A stretch of 64,000 bases of DNA from Terana coerulea (taxonomy: Eukaryota > Basidiomycota > Agaricomycetes > Polyporales > Phanerochaetaceae): assembly GCA_024811115.1 (NCBI GenBank), contig JAKOGH010000691.1, forward strand, positions 124,001 to 188,000, written 5' to 3'. How positions within the stretch are numbered: position 1 is the stretch's first letter; each line of letters starts with the position of its first letter. The notes under the pieces are model-generated. The model had not been told where the DNA came from, did no database searches, and worked only from the letters and a program-made list of their open reading frames with translations. A program made the translations under genes and the position numbers. Positions 22,029-35,069 of the stretch are shown piece by piece.

Positions 22029-24352
22029 ATGTCATCGTCCGCTACCGCCACCGCGCCAGGCGTCGTCGAGCGCGTCCAAAATTTTGTCTCTGATAACAAG
22101 AAGGTCGTCATCATCGGGGCGCGGCCGTGGCGGCCGTAGCAATCGGAGGTGCTGCATACTACGCTTCAACTTCTGGTTCGGACGACAGGGCTGCCCGCAG
22201 GAAGGAGAAGAGGAAGCCCAAATCATCCAAGAAACGTAAAGATGGGGCTGAAGCGGACGGGCCTCTGCTGGAGGAAGTGACACCGAAAGCTGCGGAAGGA
22301 GAAGGTGAATAAACCAGCATATTCTTTAGTCGGAGCCACAAGCTCACCGTGCCCTCAACCAAGACGACCTCAAGTTTACCGAGGATGACGTCTCAAAGAT
22401 GTCAACACAGGTATAGCGCTTTTGCTTCACAGTAGGGAAGATACTCATCATGGTTCAGGAGCGTGGCTCGCTCGCTGCCTCGCTAAAAGGCAAGGGCAAC
22501 TCTGCCTATGGTGCCCATGACTTCGTGAAGGCCGCGGAATACTACTCGAAAGCTATTCAAGTCACGCCCAAGCCGGAGCCAACGTACTACAGCAATCGGG
22601 CCGCATGTACGTTACAAGTGTTCGCTGTGCAATCCATTCTCATCATGTCGCCACCACAGGTTACGTCAACATGAAGCCCTCGCAGCCCGAGAAGGTTGTC
22701 GAAGACTGCAACGAAGCGCTCAAGCTGGACCCACGTTACGAGAAGGCTCTCAACCGACGTGCAAACGCTCTCGAGACACTCGGCCGCTATGAGGACTCTC
22801 TGAGAGGTATGTTAGGCTTATGACCCTCCCTAAACGTATCGCTCATTAGTCGCCAAGACTTCACCGCCTTGACTATCTTCGAACAATTCAAAAAGGAGCC
22901 CACAACGACCGCCGTTGAGCGCGTATTGAGGAAATTGGCTGAACAGAAGGCTAAGGAGGTTCTCGCCGTGAGCATTATCAAGTTGTCATTATCTGGCTTC
23001 TTGGTAACACGCATATAGACACGCCCAGAAGCTCGACTTCCCAGCCATACATTTATCAACGCGTACTTCGGCGCATTCCGTTCACGTAAGTCATGTAAGC
23101 CATAATCTGTGATTCGTCTGACCCCATCTGTTAGGACCAATCCCCCAACTTCCTGTAAATCCGATTTCGGGCGACGAGAGACTGGTGGATTCCCTCAAGG
23201 CATTGGAAGCGCACAACTACATTCACGCCTTGACACTTGTCAATGAAGCTTTGTTGCAAGGGATCTCTTGGGATGCTGGCAAGGCTGAAGCGCTCAACCT
23301 GCGCGGAACTTTCAAGTACGTGTATTGTTGATGACAGCACAGTTTAAAGCTGATCATTTGAAAGATTCCTCACTGGTGACATCGATGGATCGAAGGAAGA
23401 TTTGATGGCTTCCACTGCTTTGACTCCCAGTCTGACTCAGAGCTGGGTGAAGCTTGCGAGTATTTACATGGAGCAAGGCGACCCAGTCAAGACATTCGAG
23501 TGTTTCGAGGAGGCACTGAAGCATAACCCCAATGATCCTGACATATTCTACCACCGTGGACAAGGTAGAGCGAATCTTACTCCGGACACGCCATATCTCA
23601 CCAGCCGTATTTCCTAGTTCTATTCATCATGAACAAGTTCGAAGAGGCTGCCAATGACTACATCAAGTCAACCGAGCTTGATAAGAATTTCGTCTTCAGT
23701 CACATTCAACTCGCAGTAGCTCTGTACAAAGCTGGTCAACTTCCGAAGAGCTTGGACACCTTCCGCCGAACTCTGATCGACTTCCCACAACGAAGTGAGC
23801 CGTACAACTACTAGTGAGCTGTCATAATCGGACCTCCATCGACTTGTGCTAATTGTCTCCTAGCGGCGAGCTTTTGCTTGACCAGACCCGGTTCCAAGAG
23901 GCAATTGACAAGTTCGAGAAGGCAATCGAGATTGAGAACGCGAAACCACCACCAGTAAATGTACTTGCTCTGGTGAACAAGGGTCTGGCCATGTTCCAGT
24001 GGCAGAACGATATCCGCGCGGCGGAGCAGTGCTGCGAGGAGGCGATCCGTATCGACCCGGAGAGTGAAGCCGCAGTCGCCACGCTTGCTCAACTGAGCCT
24101 CCAGCAGAACAAGATCGACGTCGCCGTCAAGTTGTTCGAGAGGCAGGCCGAGCTCGCCCGGAGTGAAACGGAGCTTATCAGCGCGCTCACATATAAATAC
24201 GTACGTCGCTTCTGCATACGCCTCTCTGTGCACTTCCGGCTCAGTCGCCACAATTACAGGCATCTGCGTCTCAGCTGCAGTTCCTCAGGGACTTCCCTGA
24301 GATGGCGGCGCAAATGACGGGCCTTGCCCAGGAGCTCGCCAGTGCCGCATGA
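22029..24352 (+). CDS. TOM70: Mitochondrial import receptor TOM70 (frame break near the N-terminus)
   Basis: Outer-membrane TPR receptor that takes Hsp70/Hsp90-bound carrier precursors for import through the TOM complex. About 11 exons, with introns of about 48-60 nt. The N-terminus is [19 protein letters not shown], then a membrane anchor ([15 protein letters not shown]), a basic linker ([12 protein letters not shown]), and TPR repeats beginning [20 protein letters not shown], continuing through [18 protein letters not shown] and [13 protein letters not shown], and ending [17 protein letters not shown]. Within the anchor (GGGGCGCGG, about 22116-22123) one base is missing relative to the expected frame, so the literal sequence stops after KKVVIIGA. 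Everything after it is intact, so an assembly error is likely. It is divergent from DPH2, with starts about 355 bp apart. Confidence 0.9.
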
Positions 24353-25013
24353 AAATGTCGAGCGTACGGCTTGAGGAGTGGTTTGGTTTGAAGGACGCTT
24401 TCGATCTCCATAGCTATGTACATCCTTTTAATACCTATTCACGTCGGTTGAATCAACATCCCCTCTCCTCCGCTTCGCACATGGTGCCGGTCTCCGGATC
24501 GTCACCGTTGGTGAATTCGCTGAGACACTTGATGGATCTGCATTCTTCGACGGCTTGTCGGCGGCCGCAGTGGGAGCAACGCTTGTGCCTGGTGTACTGC
24601 TTACTTTTTGATGGTGCCGAGATCATTAACCCCGCCGTGGCTGTCGCTTGGATCTGCAAGCCTCTGCCGATAGATCAAAGTTGAAGTTGACATTGGGCTC
24701 TCCGTTGTCCTACACAAGGTCCGTCGGCGGTCGCACTTGTTTTCCGCGCGGTCTCGATGTTGGTTTGCTTCGCACGGGCGCTCAGCCGACTTCTAAGCGA
24801 GCTGAGAGCTCCGAGTTTGATGTCTTGAGATTGGATGGCGTGGAGAGATTGATCATTTTTGAGTTCAGGTCGGTCGCAAATCTTGCCCTTGCATCATACC
24901 GTATCATGAGCGCGTTTCCTGATGCTATAAGTGTACGGCTCGGGGTGCGCTGAGGATGCGCCAACTTTGACCGCCCTCAGCCTACGCGAGCAGCCTCGCA
25001 GTTCCCTGCCAAG
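24353..25013. other. Spacer between TOM70 and DUF6533 gene 1
   Basis: Open frames on both strands (plus 24648-24953; minus 24453-24659 with several cysteines) have no family motif and no convincing introns. No gene is called. Confidence 0.4.
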
Positions 25014-26683
25014 ATGGGATTGGATCCTGACCTGGTGTCGGATGTCGTATACATGTGCGTTCCTGTGATGTCGCCTCAGACGACGCTGACCAGACAACCT
25101 TCTGCATGCTCAGTCAGACAACCAACCGCATTGCCATGGCGGTGACTGGTGAGAGCGCTTCGCACTTTGGTCAAATAAACTTACAGCTCAACGTCTGCCG
25201 TAAACAGCCCTGGTTGCCTATGAGTATCTCGTCACTTTCCACCGAGAGTGGGACCTCGTATGGAAGGCGAAGCTTAGTGTGTCCTCGGTACTGCTGCTGA
25301 CCACCCGCTGGGCCATGCTCTTCGTCGCCATATTTCAAGTGGCTCTCCCACCAGTACGTCGTGAACACTTCCGCAGCATGTGATATCGGCTGACGGTCAT
25401 CTAGCCGGGCACGTATGTCCCATCTTACTTCCTATGCGCGCGGAAATATCGCTCACGATGCTCACAGCTGTGGTCTGGGAGAAACGATTGTGTCAAACGT
25501 GCCCATTATAATTGGCTACATCCAAACAGCCTGTATGTGTTTTGCCCGCTTTTTATTTCCGACAGCGACTCACTATCCTTCCAGTGTTCTCCGCATTACG
25601 TGTATGTGCACTATGGGAACGAAACTACCTGCTCTTCGGAGTGGTCACCAGTGTGGGCCTCGTGCCTCCAGTAACAACAATAGTAAGTTGTGACTTGTTG
25701 CTCATGAATCACGGATTGACGCCAGTGAAGCTCTACACGGTTCGGTCAAGCTTTCAATATGTTGGCTGGCCTTTGTTTGTATGCGTTCAATCGTCGACAT
25801 TGCCCGACAAGGAACGCAGTATGTAAGTGTTCCGGAATTACACGGCTAAGATGCGAGCTAACTATTCGTGAATAGAGGTAATGTGCCATGTCTTGATTGT
25901 CCAGACCGACATTCACTCGGCTATAGTCATCTTTCTCACGCGGGGATGCGTCATAACTATCGACCTCCTCGTTCTCACCCTGACGTGGATCAAGACATTT
26001 CAGCATGTCCGAGATGCCTGGAGGCTGCAGATCAATGTGTCTATATCAGCATGCCTACTTCGTGACGGTGAGTGACAAACTTTGGGAGAAACTGGCCGCC
26101 GCTGATTGCTCATCCAGGAACGGTGTACTTCATGTACGTCTCTCGGATATATTTCATGTCCTCACAGCTGAATTGACGTATCCTTACCAAGAATTCTCCT
26201 GGCAATCAACATTCTTGAGCTCCTTACCTTCACATCAAAAGCGGTATGTTAAGTTTCGCAATCTCAGTTCACGTCAATCAAAACACCAATGCGTTGGATT
26301 AGAATTTATCCTACGTCTCGCCGTTCACATCCGTTCTCGTACGTGGCCTATCATCCCAATCATCAGCCAACATCGCTGACCTGACCTGCCCCTGAACACA
26401 GCCGCCACTGCTCGTCTCGCGCTTTCTCATGAATCTCCGCGAGACCAGTATCCAAGCGCCTCCGACGATAGACCTGCAACACTTGTCCCGATACTCTCTG
26501 CCCGCTTTGAGGATCCCGCAGAGTGTGGTGGGCAATATGGGACAGCCATTGAACGACGCATATACCGCGGGATTGGACTCCGGTACCGGTCTGGACGGCA
26601 CTACGATGGAAGGCTCCAGCTCGGGGATAGGGGAACGATCGCTTGGTGATCCTGCGGCGGAACAACCGAAAGAGGCATGCTAG
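25014..26683 (+). CDS. DUF6533 multi-pass membrane protein, gene 1
   Basis: A basidiomycete-expanded integral membrane family of unknown function. The start MGLDPDLVSDVVYI leads to the family signature VAYEYLVTFHREWDLVWKAK, then alternating membrane segments: LLLTTRWAMLFVAIFQV, FSALRVCALWERNYLLFG, FLTRGCVITIDLLVLTLTW, LAINILELLTFTS, and a cytoplasmic tail after LLVSRFLMNLRET ending in AEQPKEAC. About 11 short introns were inferred, including a very short exon (CCGGGCAC) between 25388 and 25450. All joins keep the frame. It is paralogous to the genes at 47396, 50208 and 57381. Confidence 0.85.
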
Positions 26684-27151
26684 CATAGAGGTCAGCGCAG
26701 CGTGAGCAATGATCCCGTTGCGCAAGGGAATTCACTGACAGATAGTAAGGCATTATAGTACTGTATACTTAATATGATGTTGCACTTGTCTCTAAATTCG
26801 CTTACCCAGGATGTTATCCACGACAAGCACGTCCAGTAGCCCCAATCAAGCAGCATTGGCATTATTGATACATCATTATACAATGTAATACACACAAAGT
26901 CAACAGTACAGGCAGGGATCCTACACAGCATATGTACAGGACTCGCGGACAGGGATTCGGGACACCGTAATTATACAACAGTCAGAAAGTGAATCATCTT
27001 AAGCAAAGGACGAGAGCCAACACTAAAGCGCGAGAACATAAACAGGTTGGAGGACACCCGAGACTCCAACAGAGCCTTCAATGCTACCACTATACTTCCG
27101 TCAATAAATAGCAGAAATCCCAGACGAATGAGAAACCTACCTGGCGCATAC
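26684..27151. other. Convergent spacer
   Basis: Region between the tails of DUF6533 gene 1 (plus) and the SRA gene (minus). AT-rich, probably two 3' UTRs; no gene seen. Confidence 0.5.
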
Positions 27152-28596
27152 TCAAACGGGCTCGTCAGAGCTCACAGACAAGTGACGACGAGGAGGGGCT
27201 GTTCGCAGACGTTTGCCCCGTCGCTGTGAGCTGGCTGGGCTGCCCGCCGCACGCTTATTAGGGCTGGAAGTTGCCTACGACCGACCCAGCATTAGCGATC
27301 CCATACGGGAAAGTCACGGAGCCACAGAGCTTACTTTAGTCTCAATATCGGCAATGTCATCACTGGTGGGGAAGACGAATGAATGAAGACCCAACAACAT
27401 TCATTAGATAGAATAACGTACAACATCTCCTGCAGATCTTCCAGCACCGAGTCGACATCAGAGCTATCGGCGCTCTCATCCTCCGTTACTGAACCGTCGC
27501 TCGTACTACCAGAGCTTTCATTCTCCTCTTCGCCATCTTGTAGCCGCCTGTGTTCAGCGCGGCGAACGCCTATGTCTGAACGGTAGCCTGCGTCCGGGTG
27601 CCGTTCGATGATAAGCCGCGGCTGGCCAGGGCGGCGCTATCCTACGGTGTGAGTGCACATTCTTTGGGTACAGAAGCGAGCCATACGTACAGTAAAGTCA
27701 AACTTGCAGACGTCCAAATCGGTGTCAGGGTTTCTCTCGATCCTTGCCTAGTATAACATTTAGTGAAAGGTCGTTTCACGAGTGTAGAAATTGTACATAC
27801 GTTGGAGACGGTGTATAAGCCGTCATACCGGTATCTGGGGGTTATTATTAGACTCACTGAATGCCAAGGGTGCAACTAGTGCGACTCACCCACTCTGTGG
27901 CGCATAGCGAGACGGGTTCTGGCAACCGCGCACAACGCGCACTGGTCTGCCGTGTTCCGCAGATGCCTTTCGTGTCACTGTGAGTACCACGCTTTGTGTC
28001 TTCAATAAAATGCGCCTGCCTTCAGATGCCTATTGTTGATGTCATCGAAAGTCTGGTGGGCGACTTGTTGACTGTATCGAACCTGTTGCGGCCGTGAACA
28101 AGCAAGCCTGACAGTGCTGGAGACGACGGACATTCTTAGCTCCACCGCCGCTACCCTGGTAGGTGCTACGTTGGTATGAGGAGCATTCATCAGTAAGCCA
28201 GGTAGCCAGTCACTTACAACGTTATGCCATGGTCGTCGTCCTCGGAGTACATGCCGTTCAGAACCACGCTGCGGGCTCCACGGTGAGCCCCGTTGGCCTC
28301 AGTGCCATAGATTCCACCGAACAATTTGGGGTGCACATGTGCAGCAGCCACAGCTTTCCTGAAAGAATTAACAAGATTGGTGGTAAGCTCTCACTGTAGT
28401 CGAATGTCATCTTTTGTGAAGTCGAGCTTACCGATTCTCAAATCGCGCCCCTACCGGCACCCCGTTTATATGTCCAAAGGTTGCTGAGGGACTGCATAGC
28501 TTCATAAACCTGCTACTAATCTCGTTCCAATGACTATACATACTGTGGGCCCTGATGTTTCTCAGTCGTTTGCTTGGGGGGACGTTCTCGAGGCAT
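27152..28596 (-). CDS. SRA-YDG domain protein, gene 1
   Basis: The SRA (SET and RING associated) or YDG domain binds methylated or hemimethylated DNA in UHRF1 and SUVH proteins; here it stands alone with no RING or SET domain. The start MPRERPPKQTTEKHQG precedes the SRA core: FGHINGVPVGARFENR, AAAHVHPKLFGGIYG, ARSVVLNGMYSEDDD, FTYQGSGGGAKN, QTFDDINNRHLKASAEHG, RPVRVVRG, YAPQSGYRYDGLYTVSN, LDVCKFDFTRRPGQP. An acidic Ser-rich linker and a basic tail (NKRAAGSPASSQRRGKRLR) follow. About 10 exons; one intron has a GC donor (AAG|GCAGGC) with an AG acceptor. All joins are in frame, giving roughly 330 residues. Nuclear chromatin role inferred. Confidence 0.88.
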
Positions 28597-29410
28597 TATC
28601 GATATCCCGGTAAGCGTCCCAATCTGGCTGCCTCTGGCTTGTGTTGAAGATCGGTGTTACAGTAATTCAAAGTTGTCACCACACGGCCTGCCGTGTCGTT
28701 TCAACTAAGGCCTGTATGTCAAGAATATGGGTCACTCTAGATTCGTTTGGGCCGGGTGCAGGATGTGCGTGCGAGATTACCGCAGCCCACTGTACTTACC
28801 TTGCTACCAATTGTTCCAATGTCGGTTATCCCCGAGCGGATCAATTCCCAGATATGACAGCTCCGTCATTCCCGCCACTCTAATTAGCGCGCGGCGAGCA
28901 GGTGGCGATGGGACTCAGATAATGAGTCTTGAGCAAGACAACCACCACGAGCCGTAGACGAAGACGTCGTTATCCTTCTGACCTTTCTGCTTTATGTTAC
29001 TCAATAACTATGCCGATTTCGAATTCACCTCCGAGCCACGTCGGGGCGATGTTGAACAGCGGCGTGGACGCCTAACAGCGGACGGATCATAACAAAGTCC
29101 TCGAGTCCCGTTCAATCCAATCCGACTCTCAACGTGACCTGTCGCCGACGCATATGACCCTGGCAGTGCGCCCTTCAGCGCATATATACAACCCTCTGGA
29201 AGACCACGCAGTAAAGGCGACAGTGGACGCACCATTCCCGACTTCCGACGGTCGCGAGTACCACGTTGGTCGTATCGGCAACCCACCTCGATAACGAAAC
29301 CACTGTTCGCTTGGTTTTTCCTACTCTGACGACGACCAGACCATGCCCGCCCTTCGTCGAGCACCATTCCTCTTGCGGGCCCAACTCTCGGAGCGCCGTT
29401 TCTCCACGGC
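28597..29410. other. Divergent spacer between SRA gene 1 and the AASS-like gene
   Basis: Likely promoter sequence for both genes. A long minus-strand open frame (29008-29637) overlaps the first AASS-like exon and is judged a shadow. No other gene seen. Confidence 0.45.
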
Positions 29411-32400
29411 ATGTTCAATATAGAACAGTGTCGAGTGCATTGACTGTAGGCATTCGTCGTGAAGACCCCGTACGGATCTGGGAGCGACGCTGTCCTGTCA
29501 CCCCAGATGCTGTCTACGACTTGGTGAACAGAGAGGGCGTCCAGGTCTTGGTGCAGCCATGCGAGAGGAGAGTCTTTACGATGCGCGAAATGCAAGAGGT
29601 GCGTCCTGGCCATTACTGTCATTATGCTGGAGCTCACTGAAGAGGATATATGCGTGCGTTATAGGCAGGTGCAACCCCACACGAAACCTTGAGCCCTGCG
29701 CATATTATTCTGGGTATCAAGGAAACCCCACTCGCGGAAATCCTCACGGACCCACTCGCCCTCAAGGGTCAAGAACAAGCCGTGCCACGAACGCATTTGA
29801 TGTTCTCGCACACACACAAGGGACAACCGTACAATATGGAACTGTTGTCGAAATTCCTCAACAATCCAGACTCGGCATCTGACCTGCAACGGCCACGTCT
29901 GATTGACTATGAGCTTCTCACCGGTGAAGACGGTAAGCGTACGGTCGGCTTTGGCTGGTATGCAGGAGGTAAGCTTGACCTACGATCTTATGTTCCCTCG
30001 ACTATTGGTTTAATCCTCGCGTTCGACAGTGGCTGGCGCATTGGAATCTCTTTCCGCACTTGCACACTCGCTGCTTGAAGCAGGTTTTGCTTCGCCCTTC
30101 CTTGTGAGGTTTTCTCTATATTTTTCCCTCATTATTCTTTGCCCGTATTTATTGTGCTTATTTCCGTCTTGTATAGTCGACCCCACGCCCACATTCACAC
30201 CCCTCACTGCCCTCTCTTCTCACCTCGCTCAGAACGCTCGTCGGCGATCGCATTGCGAGCGAAGGAACGCCACCGGCCCTTGGCCCGGTCGTGATCGGGG
30301 TGACAGGGTGGGTATATGCGCTCACTCCATCGGGCTTGCCGCTGATATCTACTTTTCTTTTGCGGCACGCAGTACAGGAAAAGTCGCCCAAGGCGCATTG
30401 GACCTTTGGCAGAGCTTCCTACGCAGATTGTGCGAGTAGAGGAGCTCTCACGGCTTGTGAGCGATCCTGGTAAGTACCATGTTTTTCCTACTTCGCGTCT
30501 CATTCGCTCATTTGATATATCATTGCATCTCTGCAGACACAGATCTACGCAAGGTATGTACTGCAATTGGGCATGCTTACATGCCGGCTAATCCAACTGA
30601 TACAACTTGTGATGAAGATCTACGTGGTGCATGCCTTGCCGCAGGACTACTTCGTCCGGGAAGACGGCGCGGCGTATGATCGCACGCATTATTACGCAAA
30701 CCCGTTGGCGTACTCATCCGTTTTTCACGAGCGGGTGAGCGTAGCGTTTTTGCTGCCTACCCTCGTCGCTGCAAGCTGACCGTGGCTCATTCAGATTGCG
30801 CCGTATCTCACTCTTTTCGTGAACGGCACCGGTTGGGCTCAAGGCTTCCCACGCCTCATGTCGAACAAGCAGTTGGGTCTGGCACTGGAGGCGGCGCAGA
30901 CGGTGGGCAGGGGACGGTTCACATGTGTGGGTGACGTGAGCTGCGACGTCGAGGTATGCACACGCTCGCCCTCCCTCCCGGCCCACGGCTCATTAACCAG
31001 GATGACAGGGCGGCCTTGAATTTCTGCCGCACTCATCAACGCTCTCCGAGCCCTTCTTCACCGCGCGTCCAGCGGGTCTGCCCGCGCACCTGCCGGGTGT
31101 GACGATGATGGCGGTCGATATCCTACCAACGGCGTTGCCGCGCGAGGCGAGCGAGCACTTCAGCGCGGTGCTTGGGCCCTACCTGCGCTCCGTTATCCGG
31201 GGGTACCGCGGCGAGGACGGCGGGAGCAAGGCCGCGGCGCTGGAGCAGGCGACGATTGCGAGTGAGGGGCGGCTGAGAACAAATCATCAGTGGCTGGAGG
31301 ACCCGCTGGGAGTGTGGAAAACGTCTGAGGAGGCGGATAGGAAAGAAGGGGTTGGAAAACAGAGCGAGGTTGCCCTGCCGGAGAGGAGGAAGCGAGTGCT
31401 GATGTTTGGGAGTGGCATGGTCGCGGGCCCTGCTATCGATGAGATCGTACGGCGGGGCGACGTCGAGCTCGTCGTCGGTGGGTTTCCGTTTTGTGTTTCT
31501 TGCAGCTGCGTCCATACTGACGCTGTTTTGTAGCAAGTAACGACATCACAGAGGCCCGAAGGCTCACCGCGGCACACACCACCGCGCGTGCAGTGACCGT
31601 GGACATGTCCGACCGCGTCAGGGTTGCAGAGCTCATCAGCGAGGCGGACGTCATCGTCAGTCTTCTGCCAGTGCTGTTCCACCCGTCTGTCGCGGAGCTG
31701 TGCGTCAAGCTGAAGAAACACCTCGTTACGGCGTCGTACATCTCTCCAGCAATGCGTACCCTACACGACAGGTATGCAGCCCTCTGTTTTGCATCATGCA
31801 CCCTGGGGCTGACGTGTGCTTGTCTGCAGTGCTGTAGCGGCGGACGTCCTGCTTATGAATGAGATTGGCCTGGACCCTGGTATTGACCACTGCTCCGCCA
31901 TCGCACTGTTATCTCGCCTCGAGCAGGAGAACAAGCAAGTGGTGTCATTCACGTCGTTCTGCGGCGGCCTGCCCGCGCCCGAGCACACCCAGAATATCCC
32001 GCTCAAATACAAGTTCAGCTGGAGCCCGCGCGGCGTCCTGAGTGCGGCGCTCAACGGCGCTCGGTACCAGCTTATGGGACAGGTACGTCTTCAAACGTTG
32101 TGCAGCGATTGGGCATGCAATGACCGAGAGATACTCGATAGCGCAAAGAGGTGGAGGGGAAGGATCTGCTCAAGAAGGGCCTCTTCAACGACCTTCCTGT
32201 GTCTGATGTACTCAAGCTGGAGGGAATCCCGAACCGAAATAGTTTACCCTACGCCGAGACGTACAACCTGCGGGACGTGCGGACGCTCGTGCGCGGTACA
32301 TTGAGGTACTTCACTTGTACCAGCATCTCCAGTGGAGCACGGCTAACACATGGCCTCGCGACAGATATCCTGGATTTTCGCACCTCATGCATGCCTTCAA

Positions 32401-33008
32401 GCTTCCTCGGCCTTCTCGAGCCCACTCACGAAGTGAAGATAGATTGCTGGTCGGACCTGCCGCGCGCCGCAATGGCCCACCAGCTCGGGACGGCTGTGCC
32501 CAGCGACCCAGCGTCTTTCATCTCTGCCCTTCGACAACTTGTCGGTGAAGATGACCAAGAAGTCTTCGAGGCGTTGGCCTGGCTCGGCCTTGCACCGGGT
32601 GCCTCTAGGGAGCTCGAGATACCCGTTGCCGCGCATGCGACTGCGCCCCTCGACCTCTTCGCGAGCGTGCTGGCCCACCAGCTGCGATACCTCCCTGGCG
32701 AACGGGACCTCGTGTTGCTGCAGCACGAGATCATCGCCCGCGCTGCGTCCGGTGCCGAGGAGGTGCATACGTCCTCGCTGACGGTGTACGGCGACGCGCG
32801 TGCGTCGGCGATGGCGCGGACGGTCGGGCTCCCGCTCGCGTTTGCGGTTCGCGCAGTACTGGACGGCAAGGTCGCTGCGCGCGGGGTGTGCGGCCCCGGC
32901 GTGGAGCGCAACGTCTGGCAGAATGTGTTGCGTGGCTTGGAGGAGACGGGATTGGGCATGGTCGAGGGTGTGAGGCGGGGACGGACGGTGGAAAGCGCGC
33001 TGGTCTGA
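29411..33008 (+). CDS. Bifunctional lysine-ketoglutarate reductase / saccharopine dehydrogenase (AASS-like)
   Basis: In animals and plants, AASS (LKR/SDH) degrades lysine via saccharopine in mitochondria. The N-terminal LKR domain shows VGIRREDPVRIWERRCPVTP, FSHTHKGQPYNMELL and LIDYELLTGEDGKRTVGFGW. The SDH domain shows RVLMFGSGMVAGPAIDEIV, SEADVIVSLLPVLFHPSVAE, LLMNEIGLDPGIDHCSAIAL and LRDV-TLVRGTLRYPGFSH; the stop is at 33008. About 12 exons. Frame breaks: one base missing near 30405 (GACCTTTGGCAG), one extra near 32403 (AAGCTTCCTCGG), and no in-frame ATG before the conserved N-terminus (the nearest, at 29411, is one frame off). Family identity is clear; integrity is uncertain. Fungal lysine biosynthesis uses separate LYS1 and LYS9 enzymes, so the fused form is notable. 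Confidence 0.85.
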
Positions 33009-34200
33009 TGCGTGGGGTGCTGAGTGGTAACCTCTGTAGATGCTGTATTGCGCTGCACCTTCCATGAGTGCGTATAATCAAATTGGATGACATATCATGC
33101 AAACGTCGTGCAATTGTACACGATACGGCCACGCGCATATCTTCATGCTTCAGCGTTCAACATTCGACATCGAATACAATTGAAGGCGCCTTGTACCGTG
33201 TTGACGGACTGTAAACCCCTTGCAGTACTGTATCTAACGAACGTATCGCAGACTTCTGCTCTGACCTTAGACCGGTGAGTCAGCTTTCCGTGTACATTTG
33301 TTTCTTGATTTGGCTCACGCATTGTCGCTTTTAAGCCTAGGATGTACGTGGAGTGCTTACGATACTTCCGAAATAGGAGTTTACACAAATACCAAGGTCA
33401 ATTCTCAACAGCCCATCCGATATCGCTCTCAGAATCTCGCATGCTGTTAAACCCGGGGGAGTCATGCAGCAGGCTGCAGCCCAGCTACTATGAATCTGTC
33501 CGTGTCCTATCGATGCTCACACCAGCAACCGCATGGCTTTCGGTCGCCATCCGCCAGGTTTCCAGACCTCGAGTCAACGCGTCCAAAACGAGAACTTCCA
33601 TACGTGCCTGGGAATGCATGTCTTGACCCTTGTCTCATTTGGCGATCCATTCGCTAGACTGACACCGAGATATATAATGATGCGGGCGGGCTGAGATTCA
33701 GCTAGAAAAGCTTCTTACCGCTGAGCGAGACCAATCTGCGGCGAGAAGCCACTCACCGGCGGTCCAAACGGTCCCTACAGCATCAGAAGAATGCGGTACC
33801 CTGGTCATAATGGAACGATACCTCTCTCTGCAATCCTCAGTATGCCCTCGGGCAGCGGGCTGGTTTTGTCAAGGTGCGGGGCCATGCTGCTGAAATTTGA
33901 CTATGGTCCATGCTCAGTCGGATATGTGGTTCCAAGGGTATAGGTGCCCATAGTAAGGTACATGCGCCTTCCCGCGACTCAGGACCGTCCCAGCTCTACC
34001 TCTGGGGCCTTTTTACAGCACCTACGCACTTCCTCGATATCAATCTGATATCGTCCTATTCGCCAGCACGATGACGACAATAGCATATCAGCTCCGTGAA
34101 TAGCTAGAGGCCGCTGGCCCATGTGCAAAGACGGTCAGAAATACATTCCAGAGAGTCGAAGATTATGTGTGCTATGCTATCTATGTGTAAAGATGCAGTA
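33009..34200. other. Convergent spacer, no gene seen
   Basis: Only short overlapping open frames. It separates the 3' ends of the AASS-like gene and the APH-like gene. Confidence 0.45.
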
Positions 34201-35069
34201 TTAGATAGAATAGAGCCAGAGTCCGCGTTCGAAATATGGGTCCGTGATGAATGGGATACACCACTTCCAAGAATTGCGAGTCTCATCAGTTGAAGCAGCT
34301 ACGGCCATGGCAATAAATTCGAAGTATCTTGGATAGAACCCTGCATACCCAAAATCTATCAACCAAGGTATACCATCGCGACCAAGAATGATGTTCCGCA
34401 TGTTGAGGTCATTGTGAGTAAAGAAAAGCGGATCATGGACCAGGGGGCCATGCTTGGCACGCGGCTCCAGATACGCCCGTACACATTCGAAGAATTTGGT
34501 GCTATCCTTGAAGGGACCGGCCTCGAAGTCAAAAAACTGGGCGCCATAGCAGACACGATGGCCACTTCCGAGAGGCCCAGGAGGCGGTTGGTGTTGAGGC
34601 GGACTCGTCGCAGCTGACGCACGTAGCCGCGAAGAGCCCATGCAACCCGAAGCTTGGCCCATAGGGAAAGGATGGGCCAGGCCTTGTCCAAGCGGTCCCC
34701 ATCAATGAAGTTCATAACGATATTCATGTAGTGTTCGTTTGGGGCTGGGATCATCCGGTGTACACGAGGTACCGGTATCGATGTTTGCTCTCTTACGAGT
34801 CGAATGGCCAAGGCCTCAGGATGGCCATCCTCACGGCTACCATCCCAGTCCGGAACTTCTTTGGCAACCGTGCTGTTGTCCAGTTTATAGACGGTTAGGT
34901 TTCCCAGCCAGCCTCCAGAGCCTGGAATGGGCATAGCTTGGTCGACCTTTGCCTGCAGCTCTGCTTCAGTCAACAAAGGTGGTTTGGACTGATTAACAAA
35001 TTCAGCCATGATTCGAACGTAGTACTTAAGCCACTCACCGTAGGCATTCTCGAAGGAGTCCGACCCCAA
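34201..35069 (-). CDS. Aminoglycoside phosphotransferase-fold (APH) kinase-like protein, with frame break
   Basis: A protein-kinase-like small-molecule phosphotransferase of the type expanded in fungi; substrate unknown. The start MGSDSFENAYGEWLKYYV leads to an N-lobe (NLTVYKLDNSTVAKEV; EALAIRLVREQTSIPVPRVH). The C-lobe carries the catalytic loop FTHNDLNMRNIIL (Brenner-type HxDxxxxN) and the metal-binding IDFGYAG. The two halves lie in different frames: near 34579-34588 (AACCGCCTCCTGGG on the minus strand) one base is missing, so LRRVRLNTNR should continue as PPGPLGSGHRVCYGAQFF. Stop at 34201. It could be a pseudogene or an indel error. Confidence 0.75.

Noticed and set aside
29008..29637. 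209-residue minus-strand open frame
   Set aside because: It overlaps the conserved first exon of the LKR/SDH gene in antisense and has no domain; a shadow frame.
32397..33065. 222- and 210-residue minus-strand frames
   Set aside because: Antisense shadows of the SDH C-terminal domain.
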